A DNA stretch of 64,000 nucleotides from Ignavibacteria bacterium (GTDB taxonomy: Bacteria; Bacteroidota; Ignavibacteria; Tepidaquicellales; Tepidaquicellaceae): positions 17,216 to 81,215 of the forward strand of contig JAQTLX010000017.1 of assembly GCA_028714695.1 (NCBI GenBank), written 5' to 3'. Each line of letters begins with the position of its first letter. The first letter of the stretch is position 1. Positions 43,226 through 51,896 of this stretch are shown here, piece by piece. The notes under the pieces were generated by a model. The model was not told the origin of the DNA, did not search any database, and saw nothing but the letters and a program-made list of their open reading frames with translations. Position numbers and translations under genes: made by a program.

Positions 43226-44167
43226 TCAGGTTTTGTTCGTAATGTATAATTCGAGAATCTGCTTATAGAACCGAGCATATTCTTTTCTTGTGTGTCTGTA
43301 TTTATCTCTGAACATAAGTAAAGAAAGGCGGCCAAAGATGCCAAAAACATGTATAAATCTTATTAGATTTCTTTTGAGAAAAGAATAATGCTTGTTTATA
43401 AAGATTAATTTGCTTTTGTATAAGTTAGAATAATAAAATATGTCGCCGTTAACGCTTTTAGTCGAGGTATTTGGGGAATGAATAATTTTACAGTCGGTCG
43501 CTATCGCATTGTACATCCCGATATCAGAAATTCTTTTTTGCAAATCTGTATCTTCATAATACAAAAACAATTTTTCATCAAAACCGCTTAAACTATCGAA
43601 AAGTTTCTTGTCTATCAATATGCATGCGCCTGTGAATGCATCAACTGTAAATAAATCCCTGTTTACGGCAGAGTCTGAAAGTTTTTTAATCAGCCTTCGC
43701 GTAATCCTCGTAGTGCCGTTTAAACCCATTGCTTCTGCTAATTCCCACTTGATATTCGGGAAATAGTTATATGAATAAATAATGTCGAGGTTTTTGTCAA
43801 CAAAAACCGGGGATAGTGCTCCGATTTTGGATGGCGTATATTTTTTGTACAATTCAATAAGCCTCAAAAATATATTATCGTATATTTCAGTATCGGGATT
43901 AAGAAATAATAAATAATTCCCAGATGCTTCTTTTGCGCCAAGATTACATCCTGATCCGAAACCCGTATTTGAATTATTGTGAATTATTTTGAGATTATTA
44001 AAATTTCCCGCGAGATTGCCAAGCAATTGCTTTCCGGGTGAATCATTATCAACTATGATTATCTCAAAAATAAAACCCGATGTGTATTTGTAAATTGAGT
44101 CGAGACAGGTAACTAAACAATCTTCGCTGTTATAATTGACTAATATAATTGATAAATCATAATGCAT
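43226..44167 (-). CDS. GT2-family (rhamnosyltransferase-like) glycosyltransferase, opposite to the rest of the locus
   Basis: 313 aa. DLSIILVNYNSEDCLVTCLD, FEIIIVDNDSPGKQ, the nucleotide-sugar contact GFGSGCNLGAKEASGNYLLF, NPDTEIYDN (the DxD), and DAFTGACILIDKKLFDSLSG followed by GFDEKLFLYYEDTDLQKRI, all typical of the WbbL/RfbF-like rhamnosyltransferase group. It is the only minus-strand gene between proS and the FRG gene region and is flanked by an AT-rich spacer upstream, suggesting separate acquisition or own promoter. Confidence 0.9.
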   Translation of the reverse strand: MHYDLSIILVNYNSEDCLVTCLDSIYKYTSGFIFEIIIVDNDSPGKQLLGNLAGNFNNLKIIHNNSNTGFGSGCNLGAKEASGNYLLFLNPDTEIYDNIFLRLIELYKKYTPSKIGALSPVFVDKNLDIIYSYNYFPNIKWELAEAMGLNGTTRITRRLIKKLSDSAVNRDLFTVDAFTGACILIDKKLFDSLSGFDEKLFLYYEDTDLQKRISDIGMYNAIATDCKIIHSPNTSTKSVNGDIFYYSNLYKSKLIFINKHYSFLKRNLIRFIHVFGIFGRLSLLMFRDKYRHTRKEYARFYKQILELYITNKT

Positions 44168-44523
44168 TAAGATATTTATTTTAATTTATAATAATGCTTA
44201 TCCATTTGGAAATAGCACGGATGCTCTTCAAAAATACAATATATTTACGTTTTAATGTAGTATAATAATTTTATTCCGAACAATTTGTTCCAGATCCGGG
44301 TTGTCGGAAATATATTTACTTCTTCGCGTTATTAAAATAAAAATTCCGCATTGATATTATCGGTAAACGATATGACGATTCTCAAAAATATATAATTTGT
44401 TTAAAGAAAGTACAAACCTAATTGCAGTTGATATAGTATAAACTTTTCTTAATTTATTACCATTTGACTAGAGTATCCGTTGTTATAAAACATAAAATTT
44501 TAATATACATTAATTTATTTGCA
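44168..44523. other. AT-rich spacer between divergent glycosyltransferase genes
   Basis: About 350 bp between the minus-strand GT2 and the next plus-strand GT4 gene. No ORF with coding character, no hairpin of note and no tandem repeat. It probably contains divergent promoters, but none matches TAnnTTTG with a proper -33 box. Confidence 0.35.
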
Positions 44524-45579
44524 TTGAAAAAAGTGTATTTTTATATGCCGGATTATCCTGATTGTACAACCGGAGGTATATTATATCACAAAATTATATT
44601 CGATTATTTCAAAGAAATGAATTTATGCGTTAACCTGTTGGGAAATAAAAAATGGGAAAAATGTTTGATAAAATATAAAATATTAAAACCGTTGGCCGGA
44701 CTACTTATGTATCTGCGGCTTCCGGCACATTCGGTTATAGTCCTGACTAATACTGAATATGTTTATTTTTTGTTGCCTGATATTTTTCTGAAATTTCTTA
44801 AGAAGCATGGTTTTTATATGATTGTACACCATTTATTGAGTGAACAAAGGAATTCGCATTATAAGGACCGATTCGAACTGTCATTTATCAAAAGAGCGGG
44901 TTTCCTTGTGACGGTAAGCGAAGTAACTAAAGAGTCTCTCATAAAAAGAAAACTCGCTGATTCGAAACTACAGGTGATATATCCTGGTCTGAATTACAGC
45001 ATTACAGAAAAAAAAGATATAATCCATGACGGTCATTTCAATGTACTCTTCGTCGGCACTATTGAAGAAAGGAAGGGGCTTGCTTATGCCATCGAGGCTT
45101 TGAAAAATATTAAAGGTGAAGATGTTATTTTCCATATAGCGGGAAGCACTGTTCAAAAAGATTATTATGACAATCTTATTAAGAAAATTCAAAAATACGG
45201 ATTGGATAAAAATATTAGATTTTATGGCAAAGTTTCTAATGAAAATTTAAGAAATCTGTATATGAAAGCTGATGTATTCCTGTTTCTGTCGCTCTGGGAG
45301 GGATACGGAATGGTAATTGCGGAGGCATTATCTTTCGGCTTGCCTCTCATTGTATCTTCTATACCTACAATGAAATATTTTGTTGCGGACGGCGAAAATG
45401 GATTTATAGTTGATATGAAAAACAGTGAACAGATTTACGAAAAATTGATGCTTCTTTGGAATGATGCAGGATTGAGGGAAAAAATGTCGGTGAAATCTAT
45501 TGAAAAAGCTAAAGAACTCCCAACGTGGGAGGATGCTTCTATCCGGCATTACGATTTAATTTGTAAATATATTGAATAA
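44524..45579 (+). CDS. GT4-family glycosyltransferase
   Basis: Start placed at TTG 44524 (product begins LKKVYFYMPDYPDCTTGGIL, Met-initiated), because the family N-terminus starts with a beta strand there; an in-frame TTG at 44464 would add 20 hydrophobic residues. 351 aa. Donor-binding domain: FNVLFVGTIEERKGLAYAIE, IHIAG-like FHIAGSTVQKDYYDN, LRNLYMKADVFLFLSLWEGY and GMVIAEALSFGLPLIVSS with the E-x7-E pair. Transfers a sugar to the glycan intermediate; donor unknown. Confidence 0.87.
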   Translation: MKKVYFYMPDYPDCTTGGILYHKIIFDYFKEMNLCVNLLGNKKWEKCLIKYKILKPLAGLLMYLRLPAHSVIVLTNTEYVYFLLPDIFLKFLKKHGFYMIVHHLLSEQRNSHYKDRFELSFIKRAGFLVTVSEVTKESLIKRKLADSKLQVIYPGLNYSITEKKDIIHDGHFNVLFVGTIEERKGLAYAIEALKNIKGEDVIFHIAGSTVQKDYYDNLIKKIQKYGLDKNIRFYGKVSNENLRNLYMKADVFLFLSLWEGYGMVIAEALSFGLPLIVSSIPTMKYFVADGENGFIVDMKNSEQIYEKLMLLWNDAGLREKMSVKSIEKAKELPTWEDASIRHYDLICKYIE

Positions 45580-45609
45580 TATTCAAAATTTTTAATAGAT
45601 ATCAGCTAA

Positions 45610-46860
45610 ATGCCGGTTGAACTATTGCCGGCTAATCTTATAAAAATTATTATGAGAGCAACATTACCGAAATCATCGAAGAAAATCACAGTGCTTAATG
45701 TAATGACCTCCATTGAAGATGGCGGCCTGGAGATGCTTGTTTACCGTATTTACAGGGGACTCGACAAGTCAAAATACAACTTGAAAATTGTTTCACTGAC
45801 ACCGTTTAAATATAATTTTCTTGAAAATGATTTTAAAAACTTAGGTGCGGATTTATATGAATTCGATTTCAGAAATAAAGGGAAAGGCTTAAAGGATACT
45901 ATACATAACATTGTCCAGTTTTTTGAGTTTGTTAAATTTCTGATTCAGATTAATGCAGATGTTATACATTCTCATGATTTTTTCCCTGCTCTGGTTACAA
46001 GGTCAGCTGTAATATTCAGTCTGATAAGATTCAGTTGGAGAGATTTCAGATTATATTCAACATATCATAATATTTATTACTGGCTTAAACCTTTGCACCA
46101 TAAGATTAACAAATTCCTTTCTCTATTTACTGACAGAATAGTGTGCGTATCCAATTCAGTAAAACTGGATTCACAGAAGAAAGAGAAAATTAACGAAAAA
46201 AAGTATAAAGTAATTTTTAACGGAATAGATGAAAATGAATTTTGTAAAAATGAAGACTTTAGAAAGATCTGGAGAAACAAACTTGGTTATTCTGATGAAG
46301 AATTCGTAATTAGTAATGTCGCTGTCCTTTGCGAAAGAAAAGGCCAAATATACTTGCTTGAAGCCTTTAATTCGATTAAAGATAAATTTAAAAATGCAAG
46401 ATTGTTGCTGGTAGGAGGTGTGCGTGAGCACGAAGAATACTATGCCGAAATGCTTAGAAATTATATAGACCAAAATTCTTTAAAGGATTTAGTTAAAATT
46501 CAAAGTCCTATACGGGAGATTAAAGAATTATATAATGCATTGGACCTCTTTGTTATGCCTTCCGTGACTGAAGGATTCGGACTTTCTGCATTTGAAGCCA
46601 TGCTGACAGAGAAAATTTGCCTTTTTTCGGATATACCGCCATTTCTTGAACTAATTGATGACGGAATAAACGGTTTCATTTTTAAAGTATCCAACAGCAA
46701 TTCAACGGCCGAAAAACTGGATTATGTAATGGAAAATATCAGTAATTTAACTGAAATACCTCAAAATGCAAGAAATCACGTAATTAATAATTACTCACTC
46801 AAAAATATGGTGAGGGAGTATGATTTACTTTATTCAGATAGTAAAAGAAATAAACATTGA
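45610..46860 (+). CDS. GT4-family glycosyltransferase
   Basis: 416 aa (402 if the ATG at 45652 is used). ITVLNVMTSIEDGGLEMLVY is the N-terminal glycine-rich acceptor loop of WcaL/PEP-CTERM-like GT4 enzymes; VISNVAVLCERKGQIYLLEA, ARLLLVGGVREHEEYY, LYNALDLFVMPSVTEGFGLS and AFEAMLTEKICLFSDIP form the donor domain with the two conserved Glu. Follows the previous GT4 gene by 30 bp in the same direction. Confidence 0.89.
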   Translation: MPVELLPANLIKIIMRATLPKSSKKITVLNVMTSIEDGGLEMLVYRIYRGLDKSKYNLKIVSLTPFKYNFLENDFKNLGADLYEFDFRNKGKGLKDTIHNIVQFFEFVKFLIQINADVIHSHDFFPALVTRSAVIFSLIRFSWRDFRLYSTYHNIYYWLKPLHHKINKFLSLFTDRIVCVSNSVKLDSQKKEKINEKKYKVIFNGIDENEFCKNEDFRKIWRNKLGYSDEEFVISNVAVLCERKGQIYLLEAFNSIKDKFKNARLLLVGGVREHEEYYAEMLRNYIDQNSLKDLVKIQSPIREIKELYNALDLFVMPSVTEGFGLSAFEAMLTEKICLFSDIPPFLELIDDGINGFIFKVSNSNSTAEKLDYVMENISNLTEIPQNARNHVINNYSLKNMVREYDLLYSDSKRNKH

Positions 46861-47050
46861 GTCTTAAGCGTAATAAGTCTCTAAATTTCCCGAAAAGCAC
46901 CAAAATCTTTCGGTCTTCAATGCATTCCATATGAATTAAAATCACGCAATTATTAATTGTATAAGTTGGAATATAATTGAAAAAAAGCTATTATTTGGTT
47001 AACTTTATGGTTTGATAATTACGATATAATAATCTGATTAAGTGGAATAA

Positions 47051-47893
47051 ATGGCTAATCTTATAGACAGTAAACCTCTTGTAAGTATTGTTTTGCCTAC
47101 TTATAATCGTTTGAATTGGTTGTTGAAATCAATCGATAGTGTTATTGAACAAACTTATGAGAACTGGGAACTTTTGGTAATCGACGATATTTCTGATGAC
47201 GGGACAAAGGAAAAGATGGAAGAAATTTGTTTGCAGGATAAACGTATTCATTATCACAGGCTTCCTGTGACAAAAGAACCGGGTATATCAAAGTTCTTGA
47301 ATTATGGTATAAAAACTGCCTGTGGGACCTATATCGCCAGACTTGATGATGATGACAGATGGTGCGACAGAGAAAAACTGGCTAAACAAATTAAATTTCT
47401 TGAAAATAACAGCGACTATGTTCTGGTCGGAGGAGGTGTCATTGCTATAAATGATAAGGAAGAGGAAATTTTCAGATATCTTGAAAATGAAACGGATAAA
47501 GATATTAGAAAAAAGGCATTGCTGTCTAATCCTATGACACATCCGACTGTATTGTTTCGCAAAGATATTGCTATGACCGTCGGTGGGTACCAATCGTGGG
47601 CATATGCTGAAGACTGGGATTTGTGGCTCAGGATGGGAAGGCATGGGAAACTGTATAATTTCCCTGAATATTTTGCATATTATCTGATGGCTGGACAGAA
47701 TATTTCTTTGCGAAATCAAAGAGGCGCTGCAAAAATGATATTTGAAATATTAAAGACTCACAAAAACTATTACCCGAATTTTACAAAAGGTTATCTCGTC
47801 AACTGTTTTCAGTATTTCCATTCTTTTACTCCGCCGTTCTTCAGAAAAAGCACAACTACTTTTTTAAAATATATAAAACGAAAATACTTTTAA
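47051..47893 (+). CDS. GT2-family glycosyltransferase
   Basis: 280 aa. VSIVLPTYNRLNWLLKSIDS, TYENWELLVIDDISDDGTKE, KTACGTYIARLDDDDRWCDR (DDD metal site), NPMTHPTVLFRKDIAMTVGG and YAEDWDLWLRMGRHG (the ED base motif) are typical of GT2. About 190 bp of non-coding DNA separates it from the GT4 upstream; it leads into the heptose module with a 3-bp gap. Confidence 0.9.
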   Translation: MANLIDSKPLVSIVLPTYNRLNWLLKSIDSVIEQTYENWELLVIDDISDDGTKEKMEEICLQDKRIHYHRLPVTKEPGISKFLNYGIKTACGTYIARLDDDDRWCDREKLAKQIKFLENNSDYVLVGGGVIAINDKEEEIFRYLENETDKDIRKKALLSNPMTHPTVLFRKDIAMTVGGYQSWAYAEDWDLWLRMGRHGKLYNFPEYFAYYLMAGQNISLRNQRGAAKMIFEILKTHKNYYPNFTKGYLVNCFQYFHSFTPPFFRKSTTTFLKYIKRKYF

Positions 47894-47896
47894 TTT

Positions 47897-48859
47897 ATGT
47901 CAAATTATTTCATTGCCGGCGGTGCAGGTTTTATTGGTAGCCATTTAGTTAGAAAGTTGATTAAGGAAGAACCGGAATCAAGCGTAGTAATATATGACAA
48001 TTTTTCTTCAGGACAGATGTGGCATCTTGATGAAGTTGTCGGTTCAAAAAATCTTAAAATTGTAAAAGGCGATATTAAGGATGTAGATTTGCTTGTTGCC
48101 TCAATGAATGGATGCGATTGCGTATATCATTTTGCATCTAATCCTGATATTTCCAAAGCAGTTACACAACCCGATATCGATTTCTGGGAAGGTACTTATC
48201 TGACAAATAATATTATTGAATCTGTAAGGCGGAATAATATTAAGAAATTAATATATGCTTCGGGAAGCGGTGTTTATGGCGATACCGGATTTAACGAGGC
48301 TTCAGAAGATTACAAACCGATGGTTCCTATTTCTACTTATGGCGCAAGTAAACTTGCGGGTGAAGCTCTGATAAGTTCTTACTGTTTTATGTTTGAAATA
48401 AATGCCGCTGCTTTCAGGTTTGCCAATGTTGTCGGTCCCAATCAGACTCACGGAGTCGGCTATGACTTTATAAATAAACTTATTGATAATCCCTCGGAAT
48501 TGGTTATCCTTGGAAACGGTACTCAAAGTAAATCCTATATCTATGTCGAAGATGTTTTGAATGCAATAAGACACGTTGAAACAAAATTCCTTTCGGGCTT
48601 TTCTTATTTCAATGTCGGTACCGATGATTATATAACGGTGAAAGAGATAGCAGAAATAGTTGTTAGATTAATGAAACTGGAAAACGTAAAATTAAATTTT
48701 GGAAAGACAGACAGAGGCTGGAAAGGCGATGTACCAATCGTAAGATTGAATTCGGAAAAAATCAAGAGCCTTGGTTGGAGAAGAAAATACAGTTCTAAAG
48801 AAGCCATAGAAAAATCTGTTCTATCAATGATAGAATATATCAAGGGGAAAACTAAATGA
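47897..48859 (+). CDS. NAD-dependent sugar epimerase/dehydratase (extended SDR)
   Basis: 320 aa. FIAGGAGFIGSHLVRKL at the N-terminus is the NAD-binding GxxGxxG; FASNPDISKAVTQPDIDF, IYASGSGVYGD (catalytic Ser) and STYGASKLAGEALISSY (YxxxK) complete the active site. The residual part FANVVGPNQTHGVGYDFI and YIYVEDVLNAI resemble UDP-glucose 4-epimerase and GDP-heptose-modifying enzymes. Overlaps the kinase gene by ATGA, so it most likely acts on a nucleotide-activated heptose or a related sugar (inference). Confidence 0.88.
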   Translation: MSNYFIAGGAGFIGSHLVRKLIKEEPESSVVIYDNFSSGQMWHLDEVVGSKNLKIVKGDIKDVDLLVASMNGCDCVYHFASNPDISKAVTQPDIDFWEGTYLTNNIIESVRRNNIKKLIYASGSGVYGDTGFNEASEDYKPMVPISTYGASKLAGEALISSYCFMFEINAAAFRFANVVGPNQTHGVGYDFINKLIDNPSELVILGNGTQSKSYIYVEDVLNAIRHVETKFLSGFSYFNVGTDDYITVKEIAEIVVRLMKLENVKLNFGKTDRGWKGDVPIVRLNSEKIKSLGWRRKYSSKEAIEKSVLSMIEYIKGKTK

Positions 48860-49839
48860 TTGTTTCAAGAGCACCGGTAAGAATATCGATGGGAGGCGGG
48901 GGCACTGACCTTCCTTCTTACTATAAGGAGTTTGGCGGATTTTTACTCGCAACAAGCATCAACAAATATGTACATATCTTGTTGAATAAAAGATACGAGG
49001 AAGATATTCGCTTATCGTATTCAAAAACTGAAATAGTAGATGATGTTTTAAAAATCGAACATAGAATCTTCAGAGAAGCGCTTATTTATACAGGTATTTC
49101 AAAGCAAATCGAACTTGTCTCGATTGCTGATATTCCTTCAAATAGCGGATTAGGTACATCCTCGACTTTTACAGTAGCCTTGCTAAATGCATTATTCGGT
49201 TATAAAAGAGATTATGTCTCGATAGAAAAGTTGGCTGAATCTGCCTGCATTATAGAAATTGAAAAACTGAAAGAACCGATAGGGAAACAGGACCAGTATG
49301 CTTCCGCTTTCGGAGGTTTCAACGCTTATCATTTCGGTAAAGACGGTACGGTTACTGTTGAACCGATGAAAATCAGGGAAGAACTGCTAATGGAATTACA
49401 GAATAATCTTTTTTTATTCTGCCTGAATAAATCACGTACTGCAGGTTCTGTGTTAACTGAACAAAATGAAAAAAGCAAAACTAAAGATAAAAACACTCTT
49501 GACAGACTTCACAAAATAAAGGAAATCGGTTATTATACAAAGAAAATTCTTGAAGAAGGCAAAATCGATGAGTTCGGTGAAATTTTGCACAATCACTGGC
49601 TTACAAAAAAAGGACTGTCCGATAAAATATCGGATGCATTCATCGACGAAGCCTATGATCTGGCGCTGAAAAACGGCGCAACAGGCGGTAAAGTAGTCGG
49701 AGCAGGCGGCGGCGGTTTTCTGATGCTTTATTGTTCGAAAAATAAACCCAAATTGGTTGAAGCAATGAAAAAACTGGGTCTGAAACCGATGTGGTTTACT
49801 TTCGAATTTGAAGGTGCAAAAAAAGTTTTTTACAGCTAA
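48856..49839 (+). CDS. hddA: GHMP-family kinase, HddA-like D-glycero-D-manno-heptose 7-phosphate kinase
   Basis: 327 aa. SRAPVRISMGGGGTDLPSYY at the N-terminus is diagnostic of the HddA/FKP-like group, IPSNSGLGTSSTFTVALLNA is the GHMP phosphate loop, and GGKVVGAGGGGFLMLYC the C-terminal motif 3. In the GDP-D-glycero-alpha-D-manno-heptose pathway HddA makes the 1,7-bisphosphate. Overlaps the epimerase (ATGA) and the nucleotidyltransferase (TAATG), consistent with one pathway. Confidence 0.85.
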   Translation: MIVSRAPVRISMGGGGTDLPSYYKEFGGFLLATSINKYVHILLNKRYEEDIRLSYSKTEIVDDVLKIEHRIFREALIYTGISKQIELVSIADIPSNSGLGTSSTFTVALLNALFGYKRDYVSIEKLAESACIIEIEKLKEPIGKQDQYASAFGGFNAYHFGKDGTVTVEPMKIREELLMELQNNLFLFCLNKSRTAGSVLTEQNEKSKTKDKNTLDRLHKIKEIGYYTKKILEEGKIDEFGEILHNHWLTKKGLSDKISDAFIDEAYDLALKNGATGGKVVGAGGGGFLMLYCSKNKPKLVEAMKKLGLKPMWFTFEFEGAKKVFYS

Positions 49840-50549
49840 TGGCAGACAACATATCAATGGCTGTACTCGCTGGAGGCAAGGCAACCAGATTATACCCTAA
49901 AACGCTTACTATCCCGAAATCCATGATTGAAGTTGCGGGGAAACCATTTATCGGTCATCAACTTGAACTTCTTTATAAAAAAGGCATACATGACATTGTA
50001 TTGTGCCTGGGAAATCTTTACAAAGAAATAGTGGACTATGTCGGAAACGGTTCAGACTTCGGCTTAAATGTAAAATATTCGTTCGATGGTGATAAATTGG
50101 CCGGAACGGGCGGAGCGATTATAAATGCCCTTGACCTTTTGTCCGATCCGTTTATGATTATATACGGTGATTCTTTTTTGAATATTGATTTCATTGATAT
50201 TATTGAATATTTTCAAAAAATGAACTTTTCAGGACTTATGACTGTCCTGAAAAATGAAGATAAATGGGATAAAAGTAATGTCGATTTCCGGGATGGAAAA
50301 ATCGTAACTTATGATAAAAACTCTCAGGAAAAATTATTATTTATTGATTACGGCGTGAGTATGCTCAGAAAACGTGCACTTGAGCCATATATCAATTCGG
50401 GCGTATTTGACCTGACCGAAGTTTTCCGGAATCTCATAAAAAAAAATGACCTTGCCGGATTCGAAGTTAAGCAGAGGTTTTATGAAATCGGTTCGTTCTC
50501 AGGAATTGAGGAAACCGGAAATTATATTTTATCTTTAAATAAAAACTGA
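49839..50549 (+). CDS. hddC: Sugar-1-phosphate nucleotidyltransferase, HddC-like
   Basis: 236 aa. MAVLAGGKATRLYPKTLTIP with the Lys of PKSMIEVAGKPFIGHQLELL are the nucleotide-binding signature; GTGGAIINAL and IIYGDSFLNIDF (the Asp that holds Mg) follow. Compact length and place between HddA-like kinase and GmhA-like isomerase suggest activation of heptose 1-phosphate, probably with GTP; NDP identity is not readable from sequence. Confidence 0.83.
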   Translation: MADNISMAVLAGGKATRLYPKTLTIPKSMIEVAGKPFIGHQLELLYKKGIHDIVLCLGNLYKEIVDYVGNGSDFGLNVKYSFDGDKLAGTGGAIINALDLLSDPFMIIYGDSFLNIDFIDIIEYFQKMNFSGLMTVLKNEDKWDKSNVDFRDGKIVTYDKNSQEKLLFIDYGVSMLRKRALEPYINSGVFDLTEVFRNLIKKNDLAGFEVKQRFYEIGSFSGIEETGNYILSLNKN

Positions 50550-50550
50550 T

Positions 50551-51147
50551 ATGAACTATATAGATAAATATTTCGAAGAAGTAAAAGAAATAGTAAATAA
50601 ACTTGATAAAAATTCTATATCAGGTGTCATAAATGATCTCGTTGCAATAAAGCAAAAACACGGAAGACTGTTTATCCTCGGTGTAGGCGGAAGCGCCGCC
50701 AATGCTTCGCATACTGTCAATGATTTCAGAAAAATTTGCGGCATGGAATGCTATGCACCAACGGATAACGTTTCGGAACTTACTGCCAGAGTAAATGATG
50801 ACGGATGGGAAACTGTATTCGTAAAATGGCTGAAAACAAGCAGACTAAATGATAAGGACGGATTGCTGATTCTGTCTGTAGGCGGAGGCAATGCTGAAAA
50901 AAATATAAGCGTGAATCTTATAAAAGCAATTGAATTTGCACGAGAGAAAAAATCAAGAGTAATAGGTGTAGTAGGAAAAGACGGTGGATATACGGCTAAG
51001 AACTCCACCAGTTGCGTCATAATTCCTGTTATTAACGAAAACACTATCACTCCGCATTCGGAATCGTTCCAGTCCGTTGTCTTACATCTTATTGTTACGC
51101 ATCCGGATTTGAAAGAGAACGAAATGAAGTGGGAATCAACAAAATAA
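50551..51147 (+). CDS. GmhA-like SIS-domain phosphoheptose isomerase
   Basis: 198 aa. SIS fold with LFILGVGGSAANASHTVNDF (phosphate loop, about 40-59), ELTARVNDDGWETVFVKWLK, LLILSVGGGNAEKNISVNLI and TPHSESFQSVVLHLIVTHP. GmhA converts sedoheptulose 7-phosphate to heptose 7-phosphate. Compared by memory with E. coli GmhA, the zinc-ligand positions H61/E65/Q172/H180 appear as His, Asp, Glu and His here, so a metal site is possible but altered. Located next to hddA/hddC and a transaldolase. Confidence 0.82.
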   Translation: MNYIDKYFEEVKEIVNKLDKNSISGVINDLVAIKQKHGRLFILGVGGSAANASHTVNDFRKICGMECYAPTDNVSELTARVNDDGWETVFVKWLKTSRLNDKDGLLILSVGGGNAEKNISVNLIKAIEFAREKKSRVIGVVGKDGGYTAKNSTSCVIIPVINENTITPHSESFQSVVLHLIVTHPDLKENEMKWESTK

Positions 51148-51162
51148 TAAATCAAAAAGATT

Positions 51163-51879
51163 ATGAAATTTGGCGACCTCAAAATAAAGATATTTGCCGA
51201 CGGTGCAGATGTAAACGAAATGCAGAAAGCGGCTTCGGAAGGAATTGTTAAAGGATTTACAACTAATCCCACACTTATGAGAAAAAGCGGGATTTCGGAT
51301 TATGAATCGTTTGCTAAAGATGCCCTCAGCAAAGTAAACGGATTGCCGATATCGTTTGAAGTCTTTTCCGATGATTTCGATAGCATGAAAAAGGAAGCGC
51401 TTAAAATATCAGGATGGGGCAAGAATGTTTTTGTGAAAATACCAATTACCAATACTAAAGGAGAATCATCAGCAGAATTAATAAAATATCTTTCTGATAA
51501 AAATATTAATTTGAACATTACGGCAATGCTGACGCTGGAACAGGTAAAGTTGATGTCTGAAACATTTTCTGGTGATAACGAATCTATTATATCTGTCTTC
51601 GCTGGCAGGATTGCCGATACAGGCGTTGACCCTGTGCCCTACATGTTAAAAGCGAAAGAAATATTAATCAGTAAGCCAAAATTGAAATTGCTTTGGGCAA
51701 GTTCAAGGGAAGTACTGAATATCGCTCAGGCGGAAGAATGCGGTTGCGATATTATCACAGTTACAAATGATTTATTGAAGAAATTGAACATGCTCGGGAA
51801 AGATCTTAAAGAACTCTCGCTTGATACAGTCCGCATGTTCTATAACGATGCATCTTCGGCGGGCTATAAGATTTTATAA
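51163..51879 (+). CDS. Transaldolase (TalC/FSA-type) in the heptose module
   Basis: 238 aa, the short-class length. Signature IKIFADGADVNEMQKAASEG, KGFTTNPTLMRKSGI, the Schiff-base Lys in WGKNVFVKIPIT (about residue 91), SVFAGRIADTGVDPV, and WASSREVLNIAQAEECGCDI. Class I aldolase transferring dihydroxyacetone; making sedoheptulose 7-phosphate from fructose 6-phosphate and erythrose 4-phosphate would supply the isomerase directly upstream. The fit of product and neighbour is inference; FSA activity is an alternative. Confidence 0.9.
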   Translation: MKFGDLKIKIFADGADVNEMQKAASEGIVKGFTTNPTLMRKSGISDYESFAKDALSKVNGLPISFEVFSDDFDSMKKEALKISGWGKNVFVKIPITNTKGESSAELIKYLSDKNINLNITAMLTLEQVKLMSETFSGDNESIISVFAGRIADTGVDPVPYMLKAKEILISKPKLKLLWASSREVLNIAQAEECGCDIITVTNDLLKKLNMLGKDLKELSLDTVRMFYNDASSAGYKIL

Positions 51880-51896
51880 AATTTAATAATTATATT

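Noticed and set aside
46889..46914. Weak hairpin CCGAAAAG/CTTTCGG after a GT4 gene
   Set aside because: Short stem with a bulge, not followed by a T run; too weak to call a terminator.
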